This document shows positions 1 to 7,717 of a stretch of DNA of 27,628 nucleotides, piece after piece (the first letter of the stretch is position 1; each line of letters begins with the position of its first letter). The position numbers and the translations under genes are program-made. The stretch is from Alphaproteobacteria bacterium UBA3002 (lineage in GTDB: Bacteria > Pseudomonadota > Alphaproteobacteria > Rickettsiales > UBA3002): positions 1,731-29,358 of the forward strand of contig DDZS01000012.1 of NCBI GenBank assembly GCA_002346425.1, read 5' to 3'. The notes under the pieces are model-generated. The model worked only from the letters and a program-made list of their open reading frames with translations, did not search any database and was not told the DNA's origin.

Positions 1-644
1 CAATCTGGGCGAAGCTGGGCGGTGCGACGCCTCCCACAGAAGTCGCTACGCTTGGGCAAGAAGCGCAGGCAGCGCTGGCGGAAGCGGCCGCGCAAGCGCC
101 GGAAAGTCTGGCGGATCTATCGGTCGATCAGGTGAAACACATCCAAGCCTATTGCCGTGATCTGGGTGCCACGCCCGGCAAAGGCGGGCCGAATAAAGAT
201 GGCGTCGATGGCGCATGGGGCAAGGATAGCGCCGCCGCTGTGCAAGAAGTCGTGAGCTGGAGCGGGCAGACCCCGGCGGAAGGCGATGCATTGCTACAGC
301 AATTCCGCACCGTACAAACGCAATTAGGCGGCATCGAGCCCATCGCCCGCGATAAGGTGGATACGATGGCGCTGCAATCCACCCTGGGCAAGCTCGGCCA
401 TCCGGCGGGCGCGTGGGGTCCGAATAAGGACGGGGTCGACGGAAATATGGGAAAAGACACCGTGCAATCACTCTATGCCGTCGCGAAAGACGTGCAGTTG
501 GATATGAACAGGCCCTTGTTGCCACAAGTGGAAAGCGCAAAACAGCAACAGCAGCATACAGAAGAACAACGCGCCGAAGTGGGACAGCTTACCTCTCAGA
601 ATTTTCATGCCCCGACGACCGATACTTCGCGCCAACGTGTCTAA
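1..644 (+). CDS. C-terminal part of a peptidoglycan-binding-like repeat protein (5' end outside window)
   Basis: The reading frame is open from the left edge (first full codon at base 3) to the stop at 644, so the gene starts upstream of the window; a GTG at 132 is internal rather than a convincing start because coding-like sequence continues before it. The visible part begins with an Ala/Gln/Glu-rich stretch, then holds two copies of a roughly 40-residue unit, each built around GPNKDGVDG followed by a Gly-Lys-Asp and a short amphipathic helix with the AVQ/VQS pattern. The D-G-x-x-G core followed by a helix resembles the PG_binding_1 fold, and the N-K-D-G-x-D-G loop could alternatively be a metal-binding loop. 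The C-terminal tail is Gln-rich and looks disordered. Function is not established; a cell-wall-associated or secreted role is inferred from the repeat only. Confidence 0.6.
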   Translation, partial: IWAKLGGATPPTEVATLGQEAQAALAEAAAQAPESLADLSVDQVKHIQAYCRDLGATPGKGGPNKDGVDGAWGKDSAAAVQEVVSWSGQTPAEGDALLQQFRTVQTQLGGIEPIARDKVDTMALQSTLGKLGHPAGAWGPNKDGVDGNMGKDTVQSLYAVAKDVQLDMNRPLLPQVESAKQQQQHTEEQRAEVGQLTSQNFHAPTTDTSRQRV

Positions 645-789
645 ATCTGGGGCATGGCATAAAGAAGGCCTTTCTGACTTTAAATTCACTTCTCTCCAGT
701 TACACGCACTGCTATCCTAAGCCTGTTTTGTGTAACCCTTAGGTTATACTGTTACGTCCGTTCAGGACGTGTGACATAGGATAATAGCT

Positions 790-969
790 ATGGAAAAGCT
801 GAAGGCGATTCTCTTTATTGTAGCAATATTTATAGTGCTTACAGTGACCCTTCCGATCACCATACCTGCGGGAGCGGCGATCGTAACCGCAATCCTTCTT
901 TTTCTAGCCACTCCGCCTGGGATGATTGTGGCGCTTATTTTTATCCTCTGGCTTATTTTCAAGAAATGA
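790..969 (+). CDS. 59-residue two-helix membrane microprotein
   Basis: The ATG at 790 is preceded by AGGA in a suitable Shine-Dalgarno position, and the frame runs 59 codons to TGA. The protein starts MEKLK and is hydrophobic almost throughout: one segment at about residues 6-25, a PAGAA turn, then a second long segment at about 30-57 ending in FKK. This makes a helical hairpin with both lysine-flanked ends probably on the cytoplasmic side. A strong intrinsic terminator follows 25 bases downstream, so the gene appears to be a self-contained transcription unit. No family is recognised. It resembles small stress-related hydrophobic proteins in general shape only. Confidence 0.6.
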   Translation: MEKLKAILFIVAIFIVLTVTLPITIPAGAAIVTAILLFLATPPGMIVALIFILWLIFKK

Positions 970-994
970 GCTCAGAGGATGCGGCGGAAGACTC

Positions 995-1029
995 AATGAG
1001 CTATGAGCAATTCGTAGCTCATTTTTTTT
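995..1029 (+). terminator. Intrinsic terminator after the microprotein gene
   Basis: A perfect 8-bp stem (ATGAGCTA at 996-1003 with TAGCTCAT at 1015-1022) is followed directly by a run of eight T residues. Confidence 0.85.
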
Positions 1030-1164
1030 CATGCTATACGCATCGCACCTTGCGTAGTTTGCCTTACCTTTTTTTTATAGATGTGTGCCCTGCGCGTTAT
1101 CGAAATCTAATGCGGGGTCTGTCATCTTCTGGATCGTAAGCTAAACGAATCCAAGGAGGATATC

Positions 1165-1920
1165 ATGCAAGCGCAACTGATTACATTATTACTGGCCGGC
1201 TCTGCTCTGGCTACCACCACTGCCACGGCCGCCTATGCCGCGCCGACAAGCAATCTGGATAATTTTTCCAATGGTGAGAACATCACTTTAGCGGGAACGG
1301 TGTATCAAAAAAGCGATAGCCAGTTCACGCTGGATGCTTCAGGTAGCATGATCAATGTCGACACCAAAAACCTGCAATGGGAACCCGGTGAGAATATCGC
1401 ACTGGGCGACAAAATTGTTGTGAATGGCAGTGTTGATAAACTGAGTGCGAATAACAGCGAAATCGATGCCGATAAGCTCTATCGTGCACAGGATTATAGT
1501 TATTACTACGTCATCGATACCCGCGAAGCTCCGGCGACGATGACCGGTTATGGTTATAACGGTGCCAATGCAGCGCCGCAGGGGATTAACCCGCAGCCTG
1601 CATCACAGAATTACAGCACGATTCAAGGCAATAGTAACAGCAATGAGCAACTGTCCGGGATTGTATCCGACATTAGCAATCAGCAATTCAGCATCGCCAC
1701 CGATAACGGGCAAACCATGCTGATCAGCACCGATGCATTGGGCTTTGATCCGTTAAGTGGTTCTTACGCCCTGCGTCCCGGTGACCGCGTGATGGTCAAC
1801 GGCACGATGGTGCAACAAGGCTATGGATATAACCAAGGTGCAATGATTAAAGCAGATAATGTGGTGGAAATTGACGCCCCGCAAACTCTGCAACACCCGA
1901 ATGCTGCATACGGCATGTAA
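1165..1920 (+). CDS. Exported protein with two OB-fold-like repeats
   Basis: The start is fixed by a strong AAGGAGG seven bases upstream. Residues 1-25 form a Sec signal peptide ending in AYAAP. The mature protein carries two similar beta-rich units, at about residues 40-106 and 160-238. Each has the pattern (T/S)GxVxxxxxQFxxxxxxGxxxxVxT, then a Pro-Gly-(E/D) turn, a (D)xxVVNG(S/T) strand and a final (D)(A)D(K/N) element. This resembles the small OB folds of the YgiW/YdeI (BOF) or DUF5666 type, which are periplasmic and bind small ligands or metals. A Tyr/Asn/Gln-rich linker with YGYNGA and YGYNQGA motifs separates or decorates the units. The exact family and ligand are unknown. The gene is monocistronic, with a strong terminator behind it. 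Confidence 0.65.
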   Translation: MQAQLITLLLAGSALATTTATAAYAAPTSNLDNFSNGENITLAGTVYQKSDSQFTLDASGSMINVDTKNLQWEPGENIALGDKIVVNGSVDKLSANNSEIDADKLYRAQDYSYYYVIDTREAPATMTGYGYNGANAAPQGINPQPASQNYSTIQGNSNSNEQLSGIVSDISNQQFSIATDNGQTMLISTDALGFDPLSGSYALRPGDRVMVNGTMVQQGYGYNQGAMIKADNVVEIDAPQTLQHPNAAYGM

Positions 1921-1935
1921 GTGTGCCGCAGCTAA

Positions 1936-1979
1936 AGGAAACGGTCGCATCGCCCCCGATGCGGCCGTTTCCTGTTTTT
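1936..1979 (+). terminator. Intrinsic terminator after the OB-fold-like gene
   Basis: A long stem pairs AGGAAACGGTCGCATCG (from 1936) with CGATGCGGCCGTTTCCT (from 1957), with one G-T wobble and a short C-rich loop, and is followed by TGTTTTT. Confidence 0.85.
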
Positions 1980-1990
1980 AGGAGATAACG

Positions 1991-2719
1991 ATGCCCAAAT
2001 CTGCGATGCTCTATCGTAAAGTCACGCCGCACCATATTTGTCCGTTCGGGCTAAAGTCACGCTGGCTTTTGCGCAAACAGGGGTATCAGGTGAATGACCA
2101 TGTGTTTGTCAGCAATGCCGAGGCGGATACCTTTATGCAAGAGCAGGGGGTGGATACCACTCCGCAGACCTTTATCGACGGCAAGCGTATCGGCGGCTAT
2201 GGGGATTTGCTACGCTTCTTCGGCGAAACCGACCCGCAGCGCGCGTCGGGCACTACCTATCAACCCGTGATCGCGGTATTTGCCACTGCGTTACTCATGG
2301 CGCTGGCGTTGATTAGCTACGAAGGCTTTGCGCTCTATTCGATGCGCTTCCTAATCGCATTCATTTCCATAAGCATGTGCATTCTGGCGATTCTCAAACT
2401 GCGTGATCTGTTCGCCTTCTCAAATCAATTTCTTGGCTACGACTTACTGGCCCAATGCTGGGTGCCCTATGCGTGGATTTATCCCTTTGCCGAAGCGCTC
2501 GCAGGTATTTTAATGCTTGGGCAAACCCTACTGTTCATCGCCGCGCCGATTGCGCTGGTCATCGGCACCATCGGCAGTATCTCGGTTATCAAGGCCGTCT
2601 ATATCGACAAGCGCGACCTGAAATGCGCCTGCGTTGGCGGTAACAGTAACGTCCCACTCGGCGCGATCTCCCTTACTGAGAATCTGATGATGGCGCTGAT
2701 GGGTGGGTGGATGCTCTAG
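1991..2719 (+). CDS. Glutaredoxin-MauE/DoxX-like membrane fusion protein
   Basis: AGGAG lies seven bases before the ATG. Residues 1-80 form a glutaredoxin fold: a CPFG active site (Cys17, with the second cysteine of the classic CPYC missing), the cis-proline motif TTPQTF near residue 57, and the glutathione-binding GGYGDL near 68-73. Residues about 92-240 form four hydrophobic helices of the MauE/DoxX type, with a Cys-x-Cys pair (C212, C214) in DLKCACVGG near the end, as in MauE-like membrane proteins. Such proteins are thought to move reducing power across or within the membrane for disulfide or metal-centre handling. The fused single-cysteine glutaredoxin suggests glutathione-linked thiol chemistry on the cytoplasmic side. 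The substrate is unknown. It is convergent with katG. Confidence 0.75.
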   Translation: MPKSAMLYRKVTPHHICPFGLKSRWLLRKQGYQVNDHVFVSNAEADTFMQEQGVDTTPQTFIDGKRIGGYGDLLRFFGETDPQRASGTTYQPVIAVFATALLMALALISYEGFALYSMRFLIAFISISMCILAILKLRDLFAFSNQFLGYDLLAQCWVPYAWIYPFAEALAGILMLGQTLLFIAAPIALVIGTIGSISVIKAVYIDKRDLKCACVGGNSNVPLGAISLTENLMMALMGGWML

Positions 2720-2721
2720 CC

Positions 2722-2757
2722 CTAAAACAAAACGCCCCGCCGGTTAGGGCAGGGCGT
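2722..2757 (-). terminator. Terminator between the convergent glutaredoxin-MauE gene and katG
   Basis: The G+C-rich hairpin between ACGCCCCGCC (2732-2741) and GGGCAGGGCGT reads into TTTTGTTTT on the minus strand, making it the katG terminator. It may also stop transcripts arriving from the plus-strand gene. Confidence 0.65.
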
Positions 2758-2786
2758 GTCGTGCTATGGGCCTAGCAGGGAGTTCG

Positions 2787-5033
2787 CTACGCGTTGCGCC
2801 CTTCGATGGAGGGGCGATCGGCGTTCATGACTTTGGTCCAGGCGTCGATGAAATCCTTCAGGAATTTCTCGCGGCCATCTTGGGACGCATAGACTTCGGC
2901 CACCGCGCGCAATTCAGCGCTAGAGCCGAACATCAGATCGACCGGTGTTGCCGTCCAGCGTTCCTGCCCGTCTTCGCGGGCGACGCCTTTGTATAAGCCT
3001 TTATCGGCATCGGCGATTTTCCATTCCGTCGACATGTCGAGCAGGTTGGTGAAATAATCCGGGCTTAATGTGCCGGGCTTATCGGTGAAGACCCCGTGCG
3101 AGCTGCCATCGTAATTGGTATTGAGCACGCGCATGCCGCCAACCAGTACGGTCATTTCCGGCACGGTCAGATTAAGTTGATCGGCACGGTCGACCATCAG
3201 GCGCGCCGGGGAAATTTCCATCGACGCATCGTAATAGTTACGGAACCCATCCGCACCCGGCTTCAGATATGTGAATGACTCGGCGTCGGTCATTTCCTGC
3301 GTGGCATCGACGCGGCCCGGCGAGAAAGGCACGCTGGCATTTTGATAGCCCGCCTCTTTCGCGGCTTTCTCAATCGCGGCAGCACCGCCGAGAACGATTA
3401 GATCGGCCATGGACACTTTCACCTTGCCGGACCCATTAAAGTTTTTCTGGATACCCGCCAATTTGTCGAGCACCATTGCCAACTCTTTCGGGTTATTCGC
3501 TTCCCAATCTTTCATCGGCTCCAGACGCACGCGCGCGCCATTGGCACCGCCGCGCATATCGCTAGCGCGGAAACTTGCGGCAGACGACCACGCGGTGCGC
3601 ACCAGTTGCGGAATGGTCAAACCGCTATTCATAATTTTCTGCTTCAGGCTCGCCACTTGCGCATCGCTGATCAGGTCATAATCACGATCGGGCAGGGGGT
3701 CTTGCCACATCAGCTGATCTTTTGGCACCTCGTTGCCAAGGTAACGCCATGCTGGGCCCATATCGCGATGGGTCAGCTTGAACCATGCTTTGGCGAACGC
3801 TTTCTGATACGCGTCCGGGTCTTCCTGAAACTTCTCAAGCACCTTGCGGTAAGCCGGGTCTTCTTTCAGCGCGATGTCGGTGGTGAACATGATCGGCGCG
3901 TGTTTTTTGCCTTCAATATGCGCGTCTGGCACCGTTTGCATTTCAGCTTCGTTTTTCGGCACCCATTGGGTTGCGCCCGCGGGGCTTTTCTTTTTCACCC
4001 ATTCGAAGTTGAGCAGGTTGTCGACATATTGCGAGCTCCATTGCGTCGGCGTTGACGTCCACGCGCCTTCTAAGCCGCTGGTCGTGGTATCTTCGGCATT
4101 GCCTTTGCCGCATTTATTTTTCCAGCCCATGCCCTGATCTTCCAACGCTCCGGCAGCGGGTTCCGCGCCAACACATTCTTTCGGATCATGCGCGCCATGC
4201 GCTTTACCGAAGGTATGACCACCGGCGATCAACGCGACGGTTTCTTCGTCATTCATCGCCATATTGCCAAAGGCATTGCGAATCGCCGGGCCTGCGGCTT
4301 TCGGGTCGTGGTTGCCCATGGGGCCTTCGGGGTTCACGTAAATAAGCCCCATTTGCGTCGCGCCTAGGGGGCGTTTGATTTTGCCGTCTTTGTCTGTGCG
4401 GTTGCTGGCCAGCCATTTGTCTTCCGGGCCCCAATAAACCAGGTCCGGCTCCCAGTCATCGGTGCGGCCACCGGCGAAACCGTAGGTATCAAAACCCATA
4501 TTTTCCAGCGCGACATTCCCGGTCAGCACCATTAAATCCGCCCAGGAAATGTTGCGGCCATATTTCTGTTTCACCGGCCAGAGCAGGCGGCGCGCTTTAT
4601 CGAGGTTGGCATTGTCCGGCCAGCTGTTCAGCGGCTCAAACCGTTGCTGGCCACCGCCCGCACCGCCGCGCCCGTCAAACACGCGATAGGTTCCGGCGCT
4701 GTGCCATGCCATACGGATAAAGAAGGGGCCGTAATTGCCATAATCCGAGGGCCACCAGGGTTGCGAAGAGGTCAGTACTTCGTTGATGTCTTTCTTCACC
4801 GCGGCCAGATCGAGCTTTTTGAACGCTTCAGCATAATCAAAATCCTCACCATACGGGTTGGATTCCATGCCCTGATCGCGCAGCGGGCTAAGGTCGATAC
4901 TCTCTGGCCACCAGAATTGATTTGTTTTCGGTGCCGGGTCGCTGGTCACGGTGGTGGCGGCGTGGAGCGGTAAAGCGCTTGCGCAGAGTAAGCCAACCAA
5001 GGCGGTCGTTTTCAATAAGGTCTGGTGCATCAT
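2787..5033 (-). CDS. katG: Catalase-peroxidase with Sec signal peptide (periplasmic KatG)
   Basis: The full-length 748-residue heme catalase-peroxidase decomposes H2O2 and oxidises peroxidase substrates. Residues 1-26 are a signal peptide ending in LHAA, so the enzyme is probably periplasmic, unlike the usual cytoplasmic KatG. The N-terminal catalytic domain has the distal RMAWHSAGTYR motif (Arg107, Trp110, His111), Tyr232 in MGLIYVNPEGP and Met258 in NMAMND. Together Trp110-Tyr232-Met258 match the family's covalent Met-Tyr-Trp adduct. The proximal heme ligand is His273 in GGHTFGKAHG. The heme-less C-terminal duplicate domain is intact. Lys390 sits where Mycobacterium tuberculosis KatG has its mobile Arg418, by my recalled alignment. 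GGGAGAG precedes the start, and either of two adjacent ATG codons could be used. No convincing OxyR site is claimed. Confidence 0.95.
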   Translation of the reverse strand: MMHQTLLKTTALVGLLCASALPLHAATTVTSDPAPKTNQFWWPESIDLSPLRDQGMESNPYGEDFDYAEAFKKLDLAAVKKDINEVLTSSQPWWPSDYGNYGPFFIRMAWHSAGTYRVFDGRGGAGGGQQRFEPLNSWPDNANLDKARRLLWPVKQKYGRNISWADLMVLTGNVALENMGFDTYGFAGGRTDDWEPDLVYWGPEDKWLASNRTDKDGKIKRPLGATQMGLIYVNPEGPMGNHDPKAAGPAIRNAFGNMAMNDEETVALIAGGHTFGKAHGAHDPKECVGAEPAAGALEDQGMGWKNKCGKGNAEDTTTSGLEGAWTSTPTQWSSQYVDNLLNFEWVKKKSPAGATQWVPKNEAEMQTVPDAHIEGKKHAPIMFTTDIALKEDPAYRKVLEKFQEDPDAYQKAFAKAWFKLTHRDMGPAWRYLGNEVPKDQLMWQDPLPDRDYDLISDAQVASLKQKIMNSGLTIPQLVRTAWSSAASFRASDMRGGANGARVRLEPMKDWEANNPKELAMVLDKLAGIQKNFNGSGKVKVSMADLIVLGGAAAIEKAAKEAGYQNASVPFSPGRVDATQEMTDAESFTYLKPGADGFRNYYDASMEISPARLMVDRADQLNLTVPEMTVLVGGMRVLNTNYDGSSHGVFTDKPGTLSPDYFTNLLDMSTEWKIADADKGLYKGVAREDGQERWTATPVDLMFGSSAELRAVAEVYASQDGREKFLKDFIDAWTKVMNADRPSIEGRNA

Positions 5034-5154
5034 TCTCTCCCTGAAATGCGTGAATTAAAACCACATAAAGAAAAAGCATAACGCGTGCCTCAAGTATAAT
5101 CGATAATATGGATGGTGTTGATAGGTGTCGTCTATTGAGACGCGCCGGTTCTAC

Positions 5155-5183
5155 TTGCCAGTTGATAGACTGCCCGCTATCAC
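5155..5183 (+). promoter_or_regulatory. Predicted sigma70 promoter for the outer-membrane protein gene (leaderless geometry)
   Basis: TTGCCA (5155-5160), a 17-base spacer, then TATCAC (5178-5183). The -10 box ends five bases before the ATG at 5189 and eight before the one at 5192, so the transcript should begin at or next to the start codon. No Shine-Dalgarno sequence is present. Confidence 0.5.
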
Positions 5184-5188
5184 CCGAA

Positions 5189-5950
5189 ATGATGTCCTCG
5201 TTTTATACCCGCTTTGCGTTTCTTGCATTCGTTCTTACTGCGTCGCCCGCACTAGCCGCGTCGCCGACCAGTTTAGTGGGCAGCCCCGCTGTCGATGCGC
5301 ATGCCGCTAGCATCGAAGTGCGTTCGGGCTTCACCACCGACGATGACGCAAGCGATAACCATCAGCGGTATCGTCTGCGTCAGCATCTGGATTATGGCTT
5401 CAACGATTGGTATGCGTTGCGCCTCATCACCTCACAAGATAAACGCCCTGGCGACGCGTTTGAGCATGAAGCGATAACTATTGAGAACCGTTTCGAATTG
5501 GTTGAATCGCGCCTGCACGGATGGGACGCGGGCATCCGTCTGAAATATGCACAGAGTGACGGCGATAAAACACCGCATGAATTGGAAGTGATTTTTCTCG
5601 CGCTGTTCCCGTTACCTCTTGACTGGGAATACCGCGCCAACTTCGCGGTGGAGCATGATATCGGTGAAAACAGTGAGCCTGGGCTATTGCTGGAATACCG
5701 GCATCAGTTGACCAAACGGTTTACCTTTAACGAATCGACGGTCACCGCCTTAAAACTCGGTCTGGAATCCTTCCACGATTTCGGCCATTTCAAAGATCGC
5801 TCTAGCTTCGACTATCAGGATCATCAAGTCGGGCCTGTCGCGAATGTCAGTTTCGACAATGGTTTTTTCCTGCAAACCGGCTACCGCACCGGCATTTCTG
5901 ACAGCGCAGCGGACCATCTGTTTAAACTCGCCGTCGGGCAGAAATTTTAA
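5189..5950 (+). CDS. Probable outer-membrane beta-barrel protein
   Basis: The frame is open further upstream, but the ATG pair at 5189/5192 opens directly onto a signal peptide (MSSFYTRFAFLAFVLTAS, cleavage near ALAAS), so it is taken as the start. The mature protein of about 230 residues alternates polar and hydrophobic residues in strand-length segments, with aromatic residues at segment ends and short charged turns. It ends in a hydrophobic strand with terminal phenylalanine (VGQKF), the usual barrel-assembly signature. Motifs such as YRLRQHLDYGFNDWYALRL suggest an oligogalacturonate-porin-like or generic small barrel, but no family is assigned. The GNAT gene follows 14 bases downstream on the same strand and is probably co-transcribed. 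Confidence 0.6.
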   Translation: MMSSFYTRFAFLAFVLTASPALAASPTSLVGSPAVDAHAASIEVRSGFTTDDDASDNHQRYRLRQHLDYGFNDWYALRLITSQDKRPGDAFEHEAITIENRFELVESRLHGWDAGIRLKYAQSDGDKTPHELEVIFLALFPLPLDWEYRANFAVEHDIGENSEPGLLLEYRHQLTKRFTFNESTVTALKLGLESFHDFGHFKDRSSFDYQDHQVGPVANVSFDNGFFLQTGYRTGISDSAADHLFKLAVGQKF

Positions 5951-5964
5951 GGGTCGCTTGCGCA

Positions 5965-6402
5965 ATGAACATCCAGATCTGTGCCGCCGATAGTGAGGCA
6001 TATCGCCGCGCGCTAGCATTACGGCATACCTATTTACGCGCGCCATTAGGATTGGAATTCACGCCGGAAGAACTGGCGCTGGACCAGCAAGCGGTGCATT
6101 TTATCGCGATGGATGACGAGGAGGTGATCGGCTGTGTCATCGCACAGCCCATGGACACTGCGATTAAAATCCGTCAGATGGTGGTCGCCGAAACCTATCG
6201 CCAGCGCAAGCTAGGCCAAAGATTGATCCGCGCGTTAGAGGCGCATTTTATCGCTAATGGGATGCACCATTTCACCCTACATGCGCGGCAGGATGTGACC
6301 GGCTTTTACGAAACGTTAGGCTATCAAAAGGTCGGCGCGCCTTTTAAGGAAATCGGCCTCATGCATCAAAAGTTGAATAAATTCGCGTCGCCAACGGGCT
6401 GA
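5965..6402 (+). CDS. GNAT family N-acetyltransferase
   Basis: This 145-residue single-domain acyltransferase should transfer an acetyl group from acetyl-CoA to an amine; the substrate is unknown. The acetyl-CoA-binding motif A is seen at about residues 72-92 as MVVAETYRQRKLGQRLIRAL (the R/Q-x-x-G-x-G/A pyrophosphate loop, here QRKLGQ). The C-terminal FYETLGYQKVG strand-helix is typical of the ElaA/PhnO side of the superfamily. It begins 14 bases after the barrel-protein gene, and its 3' end overlaps the convergent oxygenase gene by 37 bases. The Shine-Dalgarno is weak (AAGGG, rather distant). Confidence 0.85.
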   Translation: MNIQICAADSEAYRRALALRHTYLRAPLGLEFTPEELALDQQAVHFIAMDDEEVIGCVIAQPMDTAIKIRQMVVAETYRQRKLGQRLIRALEAHFIANGMHHFTLHARQDVTGFYETLGYQKVGAPFKEIGLMHQKLNKFASPTG

Positions 6403-7568
6403 ACCGCGGGCTGCTCGGGCTGTTGCGGTTGCGGCGGCGCGATGCGACCTTCATTGTAATTCACCACTTCATCCGACAGATATTCCAGATTCTCTGCCCG
6501 GATTTTTGCGGCCGCATCATCATACAAAAATGGCAGCGTGGCATAGCGTTTACCCTTGGTCACGGGAGTCGCTTCATGCAGCAGCGAACAGGAAAACACC
6601 ACCGCGCCGCCCGTGGGTGCCCGATAGGTGCGCGTGCCAAATTCCGGGAAGCGCAAATTGCCGCCCTCATAGTCTTCGGCATTTAGATTAATGGTGCAGG
6701 CGAACCGCCGATGCGCCGTGCCTTTGGTGGTGTTATCGCGGTGCGGGCGGAAGAATCCCTGATGTTCGCCATCGTAACAGGCGACGATATACCGTTCGAT
6801 GCGCGTCGTGTGAAATTGAAAGGATTTCTGTATCTCGGGAAGGATGCGCCGTACGATACGGGCGCGTAAGCCTGCGCGAATGTCCTCGTCTTCGATGGTG
6901 TAATCCATGCGTCGTTTGTGGCTGTAATCTATCTTGCCGATGGTTTTGCCGTCCCGCTCGACCATACTGCCGGACTCTTCACCGCCATAGGTATCATACA
7001 GGGAAATCAGTGTGCGGCAGAACTCAGGCTCGAACACACGCGGAATCACCAATACAGGCGCGTTCAGGGGCACGCCGGCATGCGCATCCAACGGGGGCAG
7101 GGTGGTTAGCATATGTTCCACCACTGCATGATGCCTTTCAAGATTGGCAATCGGGATATTGCCGATCACCCGCATGCTGGGGTCCAGCACCAGCGTGAAT
7201 GGTTGATAGGCAATCGCGTCGCCGTTCGTATCGGCATCCATATCCATCGCCCCATACAGCTTGCTGACTTTATAATCGTAATCCCAAAAATAGCGGATGC
7301 CCGGATACATATCCTGCACGCGCCCTTGTTCACGGTCCGAATGATCGACGCAGACGCCAAAGAATGCGGTCTTCTCATCGTTGAAATGCTGGCGCATGGT
7401 CTGCGTAAAAAATTCGATGGTCTTGGCGCTTTTCTCATCACTGGCAGAACCGAAAAAACACAGCACCAAATAGCGGCCCGCCATTGAACCCAAATGGAAG
7501 TTGGTATTTTTTGTGGCCGCACAATAAAAATCTGGAGCAGGGTCCCCCACTAAAAATTTACGTCGCAT
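6366..7568 (-). CDS. Fusion of a cysteine-less peroxiredoxin-like domain and a 2-oxoglutarate/Fe(II) oxygenase
   Basis: A 400-residue protein. Residues 1-150 follow the AhpC/TSA peroxiredoxin fold: VGDPAPDF at the start, a LVLCFFG strand, and an FTLVLDPSMRVIG strand. The position of the peroxidatic Cys (T/S-x-x-C) reads SASDEKSAKT, so the domain is probably not an active peroxidase. Residues about 170-350 form a prolyl-4-hydroxylase-type double-stranded beta-helix with the iron triad His276-x-Asp278 (PHRDNT) and His331 (LLHEATPV), plus Arg341 (GKRYATLPF) for 2-oxoglutarate. The Pro/Gln-rich tail is encoded inside the overlap with the GNAT gene. Substrate is unknown; hydroxylation of a protein or peptide is inferred from the family. 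AAGGA lies upstream of the ATG. Confidence 0.85.
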   Translation of the reverse strand: MRRKFLVGDPAPDFYCAATKNTNFHLGSMAGRYLVLCFFGSASDEKSAKTIEFFTQTMRQHFNDEKTAFFGVCVDHSDREQGRVQDMYPGIRYFWDYDYKVSKLYGAMDMDADTNGDAIAYQPFTLVLDPSMRVIGNIPIANLERHHAVVEHMLTTLPPLDAHAGVPLNAPVLVIPRVFEPEFCRTLISLYDTYGGEESGSMVERDGKTIGKIDYSHKRRMDYTIEDEDIRAGLRARIVRRILPEIQKSFQFHTTRIERYIVACYDGEHQGFFRPHRDNTTKGTAHRRFACTINLNAEDYEGGNLRFPEFGTRTYRAPTGGAVVFSCSLLHEATPVTKGKRYATLPFLYDDAAAKIRAENLEYLSDEVVNYNEGRIAPPQPQQPEQPAVQPVGDANLFNF

Positions 7569-7613
7569 ATGGTGTAGGGTCCTTATGGGTTAACTCATGC
7601 TATCGTACCGTTT

Positions 7614-7640
7614 TCAGCCGATAGAAGCAACATCGGCTGA
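7614..7640. repeat. Perfect 9-bp inverted repeat upstream of the oxygenase gene
   Basis: TCAGCCGAT at 7614-7622 and ATCGGCTGA at 7632-7640 are separated by nine bases. There is no adjacent T run on either strand, so it may be a protein-binding site or RNA hairpin rather than a terminator. It lies about 45 bases before the oxygenase start. Confidence 0.5.
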
Positions 7641-7717
7641 TTGGCGATTAAGTGATAACAGGGAGCACGGATGCGCCGATGATGTCTTTGTATATAATCG
7701 TTCATGATGCAGCCTTT

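Noticed and set aside
5085..5112. A/T-rich near-palindrome TATAATCGATAATA upstream of katG as an OxyR site
   Set aside because: Symmetry is imperfect and it does not match the spaced ATAG elements of OxyR sites.
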